A stretch of DNA of 64,000 bases, taken from positions 1 to 64,000 of the forward strand of contig QANZ01016665.1 in NCBI GenBank assembly GCA_003254925.1, written 5' to 3'. Shown here piece by piece: positions 11,992-24,105 of this stretch. This stretch comes from Chamaecrista fasciculata. Taxonomy: Eukaryota; Streptophyta; Magnoliopsida; Fabales; Fabaceae. Within the stretch, counting starts at the first letter, position 1. The number at the start of each line of letters is the position of its first letter. A model generated the notes under the pieces. That model saw nothing but the letters and a program-made list of their open reading frames with translations. It was not told the origin of the DNA and did no database searches. The position numbers and the translations under genes are program-made.

Positions 11992-12412
11992 TTTGTTAGT
12001 TTTGAGCTTTTGATCAAAAAGATATGAGCTTTTTCTCTCATGATTGTAGTTGCTCGAGTCTCAATAGAGTTCATTTTGTTACAAGTTTCAATCTCAAAAT
12101 TGGTTGAAGGAAAAACAGAATTAGTCAATTTTCTAATTAATTGATAGATTGTTTAACAATAAATATTCTATGTAGTTTTGGTTCATCTCTATGTATTTTT
12201 AAATTTTCAATCTCTATGTATTATTTAAACTCTATGTAAAGAGTTTAAACTCACACTTTGCTATTCTAAATTTCTATGTATTGTTAAATTTTCCATTATT
12301 TAAACTCATTCTACATCATTAATAATACTATAAGATCCACATGCTAAATAACTTAAAATTAAATTTGTGTTAGGATTTTTTTAAAAATAAGTAAAATTAA
12401 ATTATTAATTAG

Positions 12413-13020
12413 GTCAAATGGTCATTTTGGTCCTAAATGTATGCCTTGATGTTCATTTTAGTCCTTTATGTTTCAAAAGATTCATATCGGTCCTAAATGT
12501 TCGCAAAATATTTCATTTTAGCTTCAAACTATTGAATGTGATAATATTTCTCTTGTTTCAAGTTTGAATGTGACGATCCCATAGCTACGTATTGCTTTTA
12601 AATAATATTTTTTTCTATCTAGTTGGAGCCGTCAGCAAATAATGTCAAATCAAATTTCGAAAGTGGACCACTCATTTTACAGTCAAACAAGCAAAGTTGG
12701 GTATACTCTCGTGAATGCGACAGACTCAGAGTTACTAGTTACTATCATTAAATCATTTTTTGCACAATTGAAATCATTAGTAAATAAGATCAAATCGGAC
12801 TTGAAAGTGCGAATGAGACCTAAAAATTTAAAAAAAATGAAAAATTGGTTTAAAATATACTTTTTGAGCCTAATCTAGCCTTATTTAAAAATTTCAACCA
12901 AACAAAAAAAAAGACTTATTGAGAGTAACTTATAGTTCCAAACTCGTGGCGACTAGAAATGAAAGAAATATAATTAATTTTGTTTGTTTGATGTGAAACG
13001 ACCAACCTAATTTAAAGATC
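12413..13020. repeat. TIR-element fragment, GGTCAAATGGTCATTTTGGTCC family
   Basis: The start GGTCAAATGGTCATTTTGG parallels 5407. Inside are phrases that recur elsewhere in the window: TTTTTCTATCTAGTTGGAG (compare 6090) and the stretch near 12910-12990 about 'GAGAGTAACTTATAGTTCC...GAAATGAAAGAAATATAATTAAT' (compare 8320-8360 and 34590-34650). It is diverged and its right end is unclear. Confidence 0.45.
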
Positions 13021-13124
13021 TGACGTTTAGTATCGACACAATTTTATGATTTTAGTTTTCAAAAAAATCAATTAAAAAACTTGTATTTAGTGATTCAATT
13101 CAAGAATCCATACATTTATCTACA

Positions 13125-13375
13125 AACAAGTGTTTGGTGTAGTAGTTTAGCGAGCTAAACCCTAGGAAGATGATCTAGATTCGATCTCTAAAGTTGATAT
13201 TGTTGTAAGGGCTTTGACCATATCTTCTCTGAAATCTAAATAAAATTAGTCTTCGCCTAAACTATTACACGGATTGACGGGATACTCATACCTTACCCCC
13301 AAAACAATTACCTAACTGACTTATCAAGGGTTGAGGGGGCGGGTTCGAGCCTGTACTTTTAAAGAAAAAAAAAAT
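13125..13375 (+). repeat. Possible tRNA-derived SINE remnant
   Basis: GTGTAGTAGTTTAGCGAGC followed about 35 bp later by GATTCGATCTC is similar in spacing to RNA polymerase III boxes A and B. A second GGGTTCGAGCC lies at 13342, and an A-rich tail is at 13362-13380. It does not fold as an intact tRNA. Low confidence. Confidence 0.3.
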
Positions 13376-13507
13376 AAAAGTAATTCTCTGTAACTATATG
13401 TCTATCCTATTTTCGAATTTTATTATATCGAGAGACATGGAAACACACAATTTGTAGTTGTATGCTTGTAGTTTTCACAAGGCGGCCATTGTTCCTGCGC
13501 GAAAATC

Positions 13508-15681
13508 ATGGCTCAGATTCTAAACCTAACCCCCTCAGTTTCAATTTCAAGCCTAAGTAGCTCCTTCTTCAATTCTTCTCACTCTTCTCGTTCTCCCTCC
13601 AACCCTTCAACTCTTTCTCCTCCTTCTTGGAGTTCTCTGCAGCACAAGCTCAAGTGCAATGGCCGATTCCTTTGCCTCTTCTCAGACGGCAAAAAAGAGG
13701 TGATTCACTAAATTACTTCATCTGTAAATCTTTTCGGAAACTTCGTTTTTGGTAGAAATGGAACATTTCCTTTGCGTGCGTGCCTGCTCTCCGTATAGGA
13801 TGTCATACCCACCTGAAATTCCTGTTTAGGGGCTGAATTTACCATTAGAAATTGCTTATTTGTTTGGAAATTATGGAAGGATGCTTTCTTTGAGGTCTAA
13901 TAGTATCTGCGCATTGTAGAAAAAACATTATCAGTCACTTACTCTTTTGGGTCCTACAGTTTGTTTCTGTATACGCTTCTATCGAATTGCTTATATGGGA
14001 AATGATACTCTGTAATAGCGTTTTGTTTAGGCCAAAGTAAACATTTGGTGGATTTTTCGTTGTAAGAGCAACTTTTTCATGAATCTTCAGCTTCCCATTT
14101 TCTTGATTATCAGTTTGAAAAATGTTGTAGAGTGCTAAATAAAGCTGTTATAAGACTTTTGAACTTCTGTTTTCTAATTGGATAAATTGACTTACTTTTC
14201 TATTAGTGTTCACGATTTGAAAGTTCAGAATAATAGTGTTTGAAACTTTGAATGAGAAATATGAACTATTATTCACTGGGTTGGGTCTTCTGTGTTGTAA
14301 TTTTTTATAAACGGATAGGTCAAATTAATTTAAAGGCATTTGTGTTCCATAAAAGAAAGTTTCAAACATATATGGATCTCTTTGATTTTGATGGCTTCTA
14401 TAATTTAGATAAGATTACTGGAAAATTTATGTACACTCAGCATTTTACCATGGTCAGCTCTTATGAAGTAATAGGTCCAATTCTCAATCTGAAACATGTT
14501 TTCTTGGAACCAAGAAATTTAAAATGACATACTTCAATTTATTAGTAATGTAATTGATATGTCCATGGCCTTTACAGTGTCTCCCTTTTGAAGCCAGTTT
14601 CCTTGCCTCTAAATTTCTATAATCTTTATGAGATTCTTTGTCACACAACACAAGGTATCCAGGTAAATTCTGAATGCTGTGCTGAGTTGTAGTTCGTTAT
14701 CATTGTCTGACACTTGAAAGATGGCTTCAATCGCTCAAGCTGTTTGGTTCACTGGTGAGCTTAATTTATGCTACTGGCTTCCTAGTCTAATTTGGTACAT
14801 ATTGAATGTACAATTTTCATATTGTATAAATATTGAAGGAGAAAGATAAATTCTCACACTCTACGAACTCAAAGTCTTGGGGCTTTGTCGATATGGATAT
14901 GGTTGAAGTTTATCCAGTGAATTTCGCTTTTGCTGCCCTCAGACCATTAATACTCCAGTCCAATTGGCATGAGTGTTGGCTAATTTGCTAATATATATTT
15001 TGGATTTTTCTTTTATGATGGTTTATTTGTAAGTTATAACACTAGACTGCTCTTTTGTTCCAAAGCAGCGCTGAAGGCATAAAAGTCGATTTAAAATGAA
15101 TGCTCATCCCCATCAAAGAAACATAATATAGCTTATTCTTAAGATACTTTTTGCTGCAGGAACAAGCCAGAAAAGCATTAGAAGGTGCCCTTAGTGGGAA
15201 GAAAAATGAATTGGAAAAGTGGAACAAAGAAATCAAGAAGCGAGAGGAGCTTGGAGGCGGAGGTGACACCGGTGGAGGAGGCTGGTTCGGATGGGGTGGA
15301 CGGTTTGGCTGGTCTAATGATGACAATTTTTGGCAAGAAGCAAAACAAGCAATTATTACTGTTCTTGGCATCGTTCTCATGGTAAGAGGTTTCCTTGTTC
15401 TGCTTTCAAATCATATGCCATTTTAGTCATAATTTAGATTAGAGAATTAAAAGTCTCTTCTTTTTATGCTTCTTCAGTACCTCTTAGTTGCAAAAGGTGA
15501 ACTGCTCCTTGCTGTCATCTTAAATCCTTTGCTGTACACTCTTCGAGGAACAAGAAATGGTTTCAGTTTCATATCATCAAAAATCTTGAAAATCAGTAAT
15601 GATGGTGGTATCTTGAAGAAGGAAGATTACCAGCCTCCTTCTGCAAAAGAGAATGTTCTAAGGAAGTGGGGGAGCGAGTAA
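13508..15681 (+). CDS. Small glycine-rich membrane protein, probably plastid
   Basis: Three exons, 13508-13699, 15160-15381 and 15478-15681, all in phase 0, encode 205 aa. Residues 1 to about 55 are rich in Ser, Pro and Leu with almost no acidic residues, as in a chloroplast transit peptide. Residues 65-85 are a charged helix (KNELEKWNKEIKKREEL). Residues 87-108 are glycine/tryptophan-rich (GGGGDTGGGGWFGWGG). From about 120 there is a hydrophobic stretch that crosses the second splice junction (IITVLGIVLM then YLLVAKGELLLAVILNPLL), enough for one or two membrane spans. The tail contains QPPSAKENVLRKWGSE. It resembles Arabidopsis proteins described as chloroplast inner-envelope proteins of unknown function. 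I do not recognise a catalytic motif. Confidence 0.75.
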
Positions 15682-18600
15682 AAAGTTAAAAAGGTTTGAG
15701 AGTTAAAAATCTTCTATTCAAAATCTAACTTAGCCAATTATATATTATTGTAACTCTACTTTTTTCTTTTTCTTGGCATCTTAATGAGAGATAAGTTTTG
15801 TTTTCTTCACCATTTCTGTCCGGATGAGTTATCTCTGTTCAACATTATTGTCTTCTACAAGCCTGCATTTTATGTGGAAATTGGTTCCTAATATCTTGCA
15901 AAACAAAATGAATTGGGAATTACTGATAGGGTTACTTTCTTTTTCTTTATTGTCAATTCTGTATACCAATGGCATGAAGTTGATGATCGATCAAGAATTT
16001 GGATTCTGTTCAACGTGTTGATTAGAGGGGATGATATGTTTCTTTATCAATCATATTGTTGGAGAGAATTAAATACAGTAATATTTCTGAGGTGATGTAG
16101 TATGTGGAAATTTTAGTTTTGAAAGCCTATTTATAAATTCTAACTATATAATTAAGGCGTCTGAACATAACAAATATAAAAATCAAATTAACTTTTTATG
16201 TTTTTTTTAAGAGAATTTTTTATGTTGTATTTGTACTAAACAATAGAGAGATGTTGATTTCCTCCCCTATATCACATGTTCAAATGTTTTGATGTACATA
16301 CAAGTTTTGTAGTACATAGGAATTATGATTTGAGTATGGTATCTTGAGTTTATGACATTTTTCTTAAATTGAGTTAACAAGTATGACAATTAATTTAAAT
16401 TTTTGGGCTTTTTGAATCTATCTTCAAGTCTCTGGGCCCAGATTTGATGATGTAGTGATCTTTTAGGTGGCTTATTTTTACCTTACGTTCTATGCATATA
16501 AATCACAAAAATAAAGTCTCAGAAATTATAACAATAAAACTAGCAAATCTCAACAAATTATTTCTAGAAATATCAAATATAATATAAATATCATTAATAA
16601 ATAATATTATCAAGGGAGTTGATATGAAACATGATTAGTGTATTTTTTTTTAATAAGATTCCTTATATATATATATATGTAAAGATGGATATTTAATCTA
16701 CATATATTATTTATGTCTGGGGTTGTGTAGAATACCACTATCTTTATAGCCAGACCTAATTATTTGATAATTAAATTTATTAAATTTTATAAATATTCAT
16801 AAAATATAAATATTTGGCCATTCCAAATCTTGGAAAGCCGAGTAGAGATTGTTTGCATTTAGATAAAACTATGAAATTGATGGAGTTAGAGAAAGGGAAA
16901 AAAAAGGTAGATAAAAAGAAACTTGGAAAAGTTTGAAATTTTCTCCTCTTATTTCTCTCCAACTTTCCCTAATTAAATTTCCCTTTCTAATATTGAGAAA
17001 TTGTTTGGGTTGGGCTGGGTTGGGCCATTGGGCCAAATCAGGTCTAATCTTTCACTTATTTTTTTTCATTTTGTAACTAATTAACAAAAAACAATTAGAT
17101 ATAATATGATAAATTCTAGGTCCATAAAAGAAAAGTAAATTTAACTTATTTATAAAGAACAAAATGTTTAATGAAGGTTAAATACATATTTTATATGCTT
17201 TTAATTTATCATCAATAAAAATAATTATATACACATTTATAACAAGTTGGGTTTATCATTAGACAAACATGCTTGCTTTGTTCATATATAGTTGTTGACT
17301 TGTTGGGAAGCCATAGACGATAGTTATTGGACCACCCTCATAAGCAGAGACCTTTTTTAAAAAAGATAAAAATGATTAGCTCTTTGTTATTTTTCTAATT
17401 TAAGAAATAATTAAATTATAATTTGGCCTTCTAATTTCTAAACATGCTTCAATTTGTTGTTAATTTGTGTTCTATTTTCTATTTCTCAATCTATGTGGAA
17501 TGCTAATACTGAAACAAGAAAAGAAAGGAAAAGAAAAGAAGTCTGAAATTTGTGAAATCTTCTATCCAATCTCTAGTATCCCCATCTTGGCGACAGAAGG
17601 ACTTTTGTTACGATTTTATAAGAAAAATGTTTTGCCATTGCAAGGATAATTAGTTACAAAAGGAGGACTAATTATTATTTGCAAGTTGAAAATAAGTAAA
17701 GAAAAAGTCCTTTTGTTACGAATTTGTAACTAATTATTTGCAAGTTGAAAATCAGACAATGAAGGAAGGACTAAAATGTCAAAACAGTATACTCTTTAGT
17801 CCTTCCCAAAGGAGTAAATGTGTTGATTATTTGAAGAATCTGATTTTCTTTCATTTGAATTTTCATTAATTGAAATACTATTTTTGTATTTTTATTTTTT
17901 AAAAATATATAAAAATGGGGGAAAAAATGAAATCTCATCTCATAATTTCACTATAGCAACGTGACTTTATCATTGTCTCTCCATTCTCCAACCAATAACA
18001 ATGGAGGAAATCACTAGATGGATCGGATACACCTTGTCCTCTGAAATTTTCAACTTAATTATTTATATTCCATTCCTTCAATTGGCAATCATTCTTTATT
18101 TTATGCCTAACACACTGCCCAAAAAATTTATTCTATTCAGCATTTACATCAAAATAATTAAAGAATAAGAATAAGAACTTCAAAGTATATCAAGGGTTCC
18201 AAAGAAAATAATTAAAAAAAAAACATACTATTTCTAGTATTACCCTAAACAAAAACTTACTTCCATGAATTATATTATATATAAATAAAGATAAATTACA
18301 CTTCGGTATTCGTGGTTTGATTATATTTCACTCTCATAAGTTGAGGTTCAAAAAGTGACATTTTAATCACCTATAGTATTATCCGTTGACACTTTAACTT
18401 GAAACCTTAAACTTTAATTCTAGTAGAAATTAAAACTAACAAAACTTGACATTAATTAATGGAGTTATTTCATAATTTTAACCAACTTTAGGTGATAAAT
18501 GCAATTTTGATGCAAGAAAAAAATGTTGAATTTACTGAAACATCAATAAATATTTAAATCTTTTCAAAACAACATTTAAAAGCACAAAATTCTAAATATG

Positions 18601-20900
18601 CATTTAATTTTCAAAAACTTGATATTTATCATTTATTATTTCTTACTCGAAAGTGTTATATTATATTGTCAGAATAAAAAGTCAATAAGTTTTTAATTAT
18701 ATTTACTCTCAAATATTTACCACAAATTTATACAAATATGTAAATATCCAATATCACAATTAAAATTTTGAACTATCGGGGTTTCTAATTTCTAAAAGTT
18801 CTAAATTTAAAACTCTTAATATTGTCCTAAATCTAACTTAAAATAGTAAGAACTCCTAATACTGTTCTAATTTCTGTTAAATTACAACTAAATTTCACTA
18901 TAAATGACTAATATTATAACTATTAAAAGATTTAGAGAGAAATGAGAAATAGAAACTAGATGTACACAGATTTATTCACACGTGATTATTGGGAGAGCGA
19001 GCTTTTAAAGTTGTCTAAAGATTATAACCTTAATTAATAAACACATTCATAAAATAAAATATTTATTTGATATGTCACTTGCAATTAGTCCAAGTGATAA
19101 AAAACGAAACATTACCATTTTCAAAAAATACCATAAGTAGATAATAACCAATGTTCAATCTCTACTATAAAGTAAAATAATGAGAAAAGTACTCTTCAGA
19201 ACAATAGAAAAAAATAAAATGAAATGCATCCTTAATTTTTGTGAAGATATAAATGTCTCAACTTTTTAATTCTTAAACTTTAAAAATACTAGAGTCTTTG
19301 AACTTTTTGGGGGGGCAAAGACTATTTGAACTTTAATATGCTAGAAGTACTGTATGATTCTTAAAAAAATAATAATACTAGTAGAGATGAATTGAAATTT
19401 TGTATTTATGGATTTATTTATTTATTTAAATTTTAATTTTGATGGGTTTTTAAGATGTACAGTACATATATATTATAAGTTCATAACTTTAATGGCAGCT
19501 TGTCCAAAAGCAATCACAATTGAATGACAAGAACAGTATTTAAATATACCAAAGGAGTCACACCTCACAAGATCCAACCTTTTGCACTTTGGTCCTCCCA
19601 ATCAAACCCCTCAATCATAGGCTAGCCTGTCTCTTGCTTTGTGTTTTTGTGTAATAATTTCAATTAATTTTAACATTAATTAAAGATACGGAATTGAAAA
19701 AAAAAAAAGTATAGGAAAAGGGCTTCTCCCTCGAATCTTGGCTTAGCATTCGTGGGAATTAGTGCTACAATAGTGACCCTCACGATCTCTCCCTCTATTT
19801 CTTATTCAAATTAATAATTGTGGGTCCTTTTAGTATTGGTCTAACCTACAATAAGATACCTAATTTATGAGCTACATTTTTATGATTTGAGTTCAAATTA
19901 ATATTTAAGAATTTTTTTTTTTGATTTTTTAATGTATTATTTTAGGCCGATGTACAAGGACTAGACTTAATAAAAATATGACACATATATGAAAAATTTG
20001 AAAAAAAAAACCATTTTATCATATTGTATTTATATTTTTTATTAGAGCCTAGAGGTGATTCTATATGAAGTAATGTTGAATTTAAATGTTGATATTTCTT
20101 TCAATAAGAATTCAAAATTAAATTTATTCTTTTCGAGCTCAACTACTCTTGATAAATTATGTCTTTAAATTTCCTATAAAATAATTAGTTTTCATTAATA
20201 CATGATCTAACTTAAACATAAAATAAAAGATGAGATACCTGCCAACCAAAAAAAAAAAGATGAGATACCTATATCCTAATCAGTATTTTTCTTTTGTTAA
20301 AAGATAACATATTTTTACTTAAAAAAATGAGATAAAATATTTAAGATTAACTTTGAATTTCAAAGAGCAATAGGTCGTCAAAACAAAATAAATTTCTTAA
20401 GCCAACCAACATTAACTATTAAATTAGTAATTAATATGATATAAAGATCAATAGTTAATTCATCTTATTAACTAAATTTTACAGTATAAATAATAGCAGA
20501 AGCTAGAAAAGGAATTTTCTGAATTATGAATTAGAGCAGGCCTAATTAGATAAGCTCTTTAATAACAAAATCTAAAACATAATTATAAAAAGTGGTTAAT
20601 GTTTTAATATGACTAATTATAAAGGAATCTATTAATTATCTTTTAATAACTACAATTAACAACAATAAATATACATAGAAATGAAACTTATTTTCTTTTA
20701 TTACCTTATGAGTTATTAGTAGTTATGATCATTTTTCATTTTTCATTTTTCATTTCCTTCTCTGTTACATTACATTTCCCAAAATACCCGTCTTTCCCTT
20801 TCTCTCTTTTTCTCTGAGGTCTTCTTCTCTTTGCCTTCTTGGCTTCTTTTCTTCGCTGCAAGAGTTTATCCTACTACGTGAGCTATCTGATTTTTCTATT
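15682..20900. other. Long gene-free spacer
   Basis: About 5.2 kb of AT-rich DNA with no supported gene on either strand. It contains the 3' UTR of the upstream gene, a direct repeat near 17650-17750 (ACTAATTATT..TTGCAAGTTGAAAAT twice, each next to a CTTTTGTTACGA motif), part of a gag-less 'ACTTCGGTATTCGTGGTTTG' repeat near 18300 and many short A/T runs. 20755-20840 is strongly pyrimidine-rich and is probably the core promoter of the RhoGDI gene. Confidence 0.55.
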
Positions 20901-21257
20901 CAATTTCTTTCACCTTTCTGGGATTCTTTGACCCCAAATTCTTTCTCTTTCTCTCTCTCAAACCCATCCAATTCTTTAACTCATTTCAACTCAAGGTCGT
21001 CGTGTCTTTCTTTCTTCGTCGCACACTATCATTTCATTCCTTCAGACGAAGATTCCGCCAAGTGGGGTTTGTTTCTCGTTGTTACTCTTTGTTTTCTTAG
21101 CTTTTTTTCAGCCTTTGTCTCTTCTTCTCTTCTCTCTTTATATTCTCTTTTTTATTCTCAAGCCACTCACCGCCATACCCATTTTGGGGCCTCTTCACCG
21201 CTTTTTTATGGGCCTTCGATTTTGATGTTTTTGGTGCTTGTTTCGAATTCTGAGAAC
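20900..21257 (+). promoter_or_regulatory. Long in-frame-open 5' leader of the RhoGDI gene
   Basis: From 20928 to the start at 21258 there is no stop codon in the RhoGDI frame. Two in-frame ATGs lie upstream, at 20928 and at 21225 (MFLVLVSNSEN then MGFDEK). The leader translation is Ser/Phe-rich, as expected from CT-rich leader DNA, so it is probably untranslated. Confidence 0.5.
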
Positions 21258-24105
21258 ATGGGTTTCGATGAGAAAGGAAATGAGGTTCCTGAAACGCCCA
21301 CCTCGGCCAAAACGACGACGGATCATGACGAAAGCGTCGACGAAGAAAGGGTGAGTATGGTGGATATGCACAGAAGTGAAAGCTCCATTACTTTGACTGA
21401 GGATGAAGATGAGGAAGAGGAAAGGAAAATCGAATTGGGTCCCCAGTTTACACTGAAAGAACAGCTTGAGAAAGATAAGGTTGCCTTTTTTTTTCGTAAT
21501 GTTAGTTTTAGGTGTGTTTTGGAATTTAATGTGTTTTTCAATTTGCCTGTCTGTCTTCATTTATGTTTTGTGGTGTTTTCTGCTTGAGGCTTCAGGATGA
21601 TGAGAGCTTAAGGAGGTGGAAAGAACAGCTTCTTGGAAGTGTGGACATAACTTCTGTTGGAGGTAATTGCTCCTGTTGATTATTCTGTTTCAATTTCTGT
21701 TGGTTTATACTTTTCTTCTTCAGTTTCTGTTCTGTTGTGATGTAATGGTATACCGTATACATGATATATGTATGTATGAGCAGACATAGAAGACTGCAGA
21801 ATCAGTTCCAGTGAATTTTGTAAAGGGGATTATAGGACGATTTTGATTCATATTCGTAATTTATCATAAGCTTCTATCCTAAGAAAAAACAAACATATAT
21901 ATATATATATATATATGTTTCTCCGAGGTGGATTTGGTTCATGGTCATCTGGTAGTGTAGAACTGTAGATTAGCAGGAGTTCATCTGTTTTGAGACTCAT
22001 ATATCATGATTCTGTTTCTACTCTGTTGCTGTTAAAATCTGGTACAGGTTTCCGATGTTTCTTGCAATTTCATAGAGATTTCAGGCCCTGATATTGTTTG
22101 TCTTTTACTTTTGAACAAGATTTATAGCTGCTTCATTTTTGGAAATGCTAGCAAACAATAGAAATATAGAATCAATAAGCCTCGTAGAGATGTAACGATT
22201 CAAAAATAGTTGTTGACCTGTTTTCATTTGTTTTCTGAATATTGTAGAAACTCTCGACCCAGAAGTGAAGATCCTGAGCCTTGCAATTAAATCCGAGGGT
22301 AGACCTGACATTGTTCTCCCAATCCCAGACAATGGAAATCCCAAGGGTTTGTGGTTTACTTTGAAAGAAGGCAGCCATTACAGGCTGATGTTCACTTTCC
22401 AGGTGAATAATAACATTGTTTCAGGTCTCAAGTACACCAACACTGTGTGGAAGACTGGTATTAGGGGTAAGTGTAGTTTCTCTCTCTCTCTATCTTTCTC
22501 TCTCATTTAGGCTTGTCAAATAGGACGGGCCAGCACATAAGTGGTGCAGGGATCGACTGGACCCTTTTTAAATGGGTCACCCATTTAACAAGATAGGCTT
22601 TGACCTGCTTTAACAGTACTACTCTCATTGTGGCAATAAGAAAACTAGGTCAATCATATTCTTGCATATTTTTCAGTGGAATCTACTTCTAATAAGTTAT
22701 GTTGGTTTGGCTATCTTTCATAGATAGAGTCTACTTAAGAATGTCTCATGAATTTATGCCATTGTTGAACCTTGTTACAGTTGACAACACTAAAGAGATG
22801 ATTGGAACCTTCAGTCCCCAAACAGAGCCTTACACTCATGAGATGCATGAAGAGACTACACCATCTGGGATATTTGCTAGAGGAACCTATTCAGCTAGAA
22901 GTAAGGTAGTTGCACTTTCAATGATTATGAAATCCCCTTTAGATTTTAACCAGCATCATTATCTCTCAAGGGTATAAAATTGGTTGCTTCTCTGCATTTA
23001 CCATCCTAATATTCAATAAGAGCATTAGAAATATGTTTGGCATCTTGAATGCCTACCTTTGCAGCTTGTGTTTTCAGTAAGCTGTTGCGTGATTTTGTGG
23101 TGGCATTCTAGATGACTTTGCATCTCTTATCATACTTATCATGGCATTCAATATATGAAGAGGTCTGCTATACTAGTTTACCAATTGCTTTGTTATACAA
23201 GAAAAAAAAAGAAAATAAACAAAAGTTTGGATGGCTGCAATTGCATGCAATGACGGGTTTGGATCCTCTGCAGTTTTTCTCTGCAGTCCTTCAGAGAATC
23301 AACAGTGTTATTCTTTAAAATTAAACGCAGACTGGTTGGTGCTAATAATAATAACAACACAGTTCTTTAAAACAACAAAGAATCATTTCACCAATGTAAT
23401 CTTACCATGAGAAAAACTATATTTTAGTCCTCAAATTAATTCTTCAAAGATGATTTTTTTTACAATGTCACCCTTATACCTATTTTTTTTTTAATTTGAT
23501 AGTTCAATCAAGAGAATATTAACTTAAGAATTTTTTATTTACATTGAAATTTGAATATGAAAGTGATATTATGTTAAATGTTAATTTAAACATTGAAATT
23601 GAAGGAAATTTGGGCATAAGGGTAACACTTAAAGGAATTTTATTTGTGATGAGGCAAATTGCCAGTAATAATCTTTGAAAGGCTATATTGAAAGTCATTA
23701 TTTTTGTGGAGGATTACTAAATGGTTTTTCTCTTTTACCAAAGTGCATGTGTTGATTGGTGGGTACATAACAGTATAACACTGACATACTCATTTTTAAG
23801 CTTTTATAAATTCTATTAACTCTGCACCTATCTTCAGTACAATGAGTGGGCTGAACATTTGTCAGCATTTCAATATCTTCTGCATAAATTAATATACCAA
23901 TAAATTTTCAGCCATGTTTGATGTGCATACCTTGAACCCCATATTTGAATCACATCTTTTTTTTTTTGGTAAAATTTGAATCACATCTTGAAAATCATTT
24001 AATACAATAGAAACTTTCTTGTGTGAATTTCAGTTTGTTGATGATGACAACAAGTGTCACTTGGAGATCAACTACAGTTTTGATATCAGAAAGGACTGGC
24101 TTTAG
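21258..24105 (+). CDS. Rho GDP-dissociation inhibitor (RhoGDI)
   Basis: RhoGDI binds prenylated ROP/RAC GTPases, extracts them from membranes and keeps them inactive in the cytosol; in Arabidopsis SCN1/RhoGDI1 restricts root-hair initiation sites. Five exons, 21258-21479, 21596-21662, 22248-22466, 22781-22905 and 24034-24105, give 234 aa, near the family's usual 220-240. Residues 1-74 are the acidic regulatory arm (TEDEDEEEERKIELGPQF), then DESLRRWKEQLLGSVD and the immunoglobulin-like fold with KILSLAIKSEGRPDIVLPIP, FTLKEGSHYRLMFTFQVNNN, VSGLKYTNTVWKTG, EMIGTFSPQTEPYTHEM, ETPSGIFARGTYSARSK-like text and the C-terminal HLEINYSFDIRKDWL. The start MGFDEK was chosen because plant RhoGDIs begin close to this acidic arm; upstream in-frame ATGs exist. 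The long fourth intron holds a MITE. Confidence 0.95.
23408..23740. mobile_element. Fold-back MITE in RhoGDI intron 4
   Basis: The outer arms are inverted: left GAGAAAAACTATATTTTAGTC, right (reverse complement) GAGAAAAACCATTTAGTAATCC. A second inner pair (ATGTCACCCTTATACC against CATAAGGGTAACA) supports a symmetrical element. No coding capacity. The boundaries are approximate and no target duplication was fixed. Confidence 0.5.

Larger units (their letters stand above)
11992..13507. other. Intergenic spacer with repeat fragments
   Basis: No gene is supported. It contains the TIR-family fragment at 12413-13020, a tRNA-like stretch near 13125-13375 and otherwise AT-rich sequence. The 5' UTR and promoter of the next gene probably lie in 13380-13507. 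Confidence 0.5.

Noticed and set aside
13125..13375. tRNA gene
   Set aside because: Box-like motifs are present but no cloverleaf with anticodon arm can be drawn; kept only as a weak SINE candidate.
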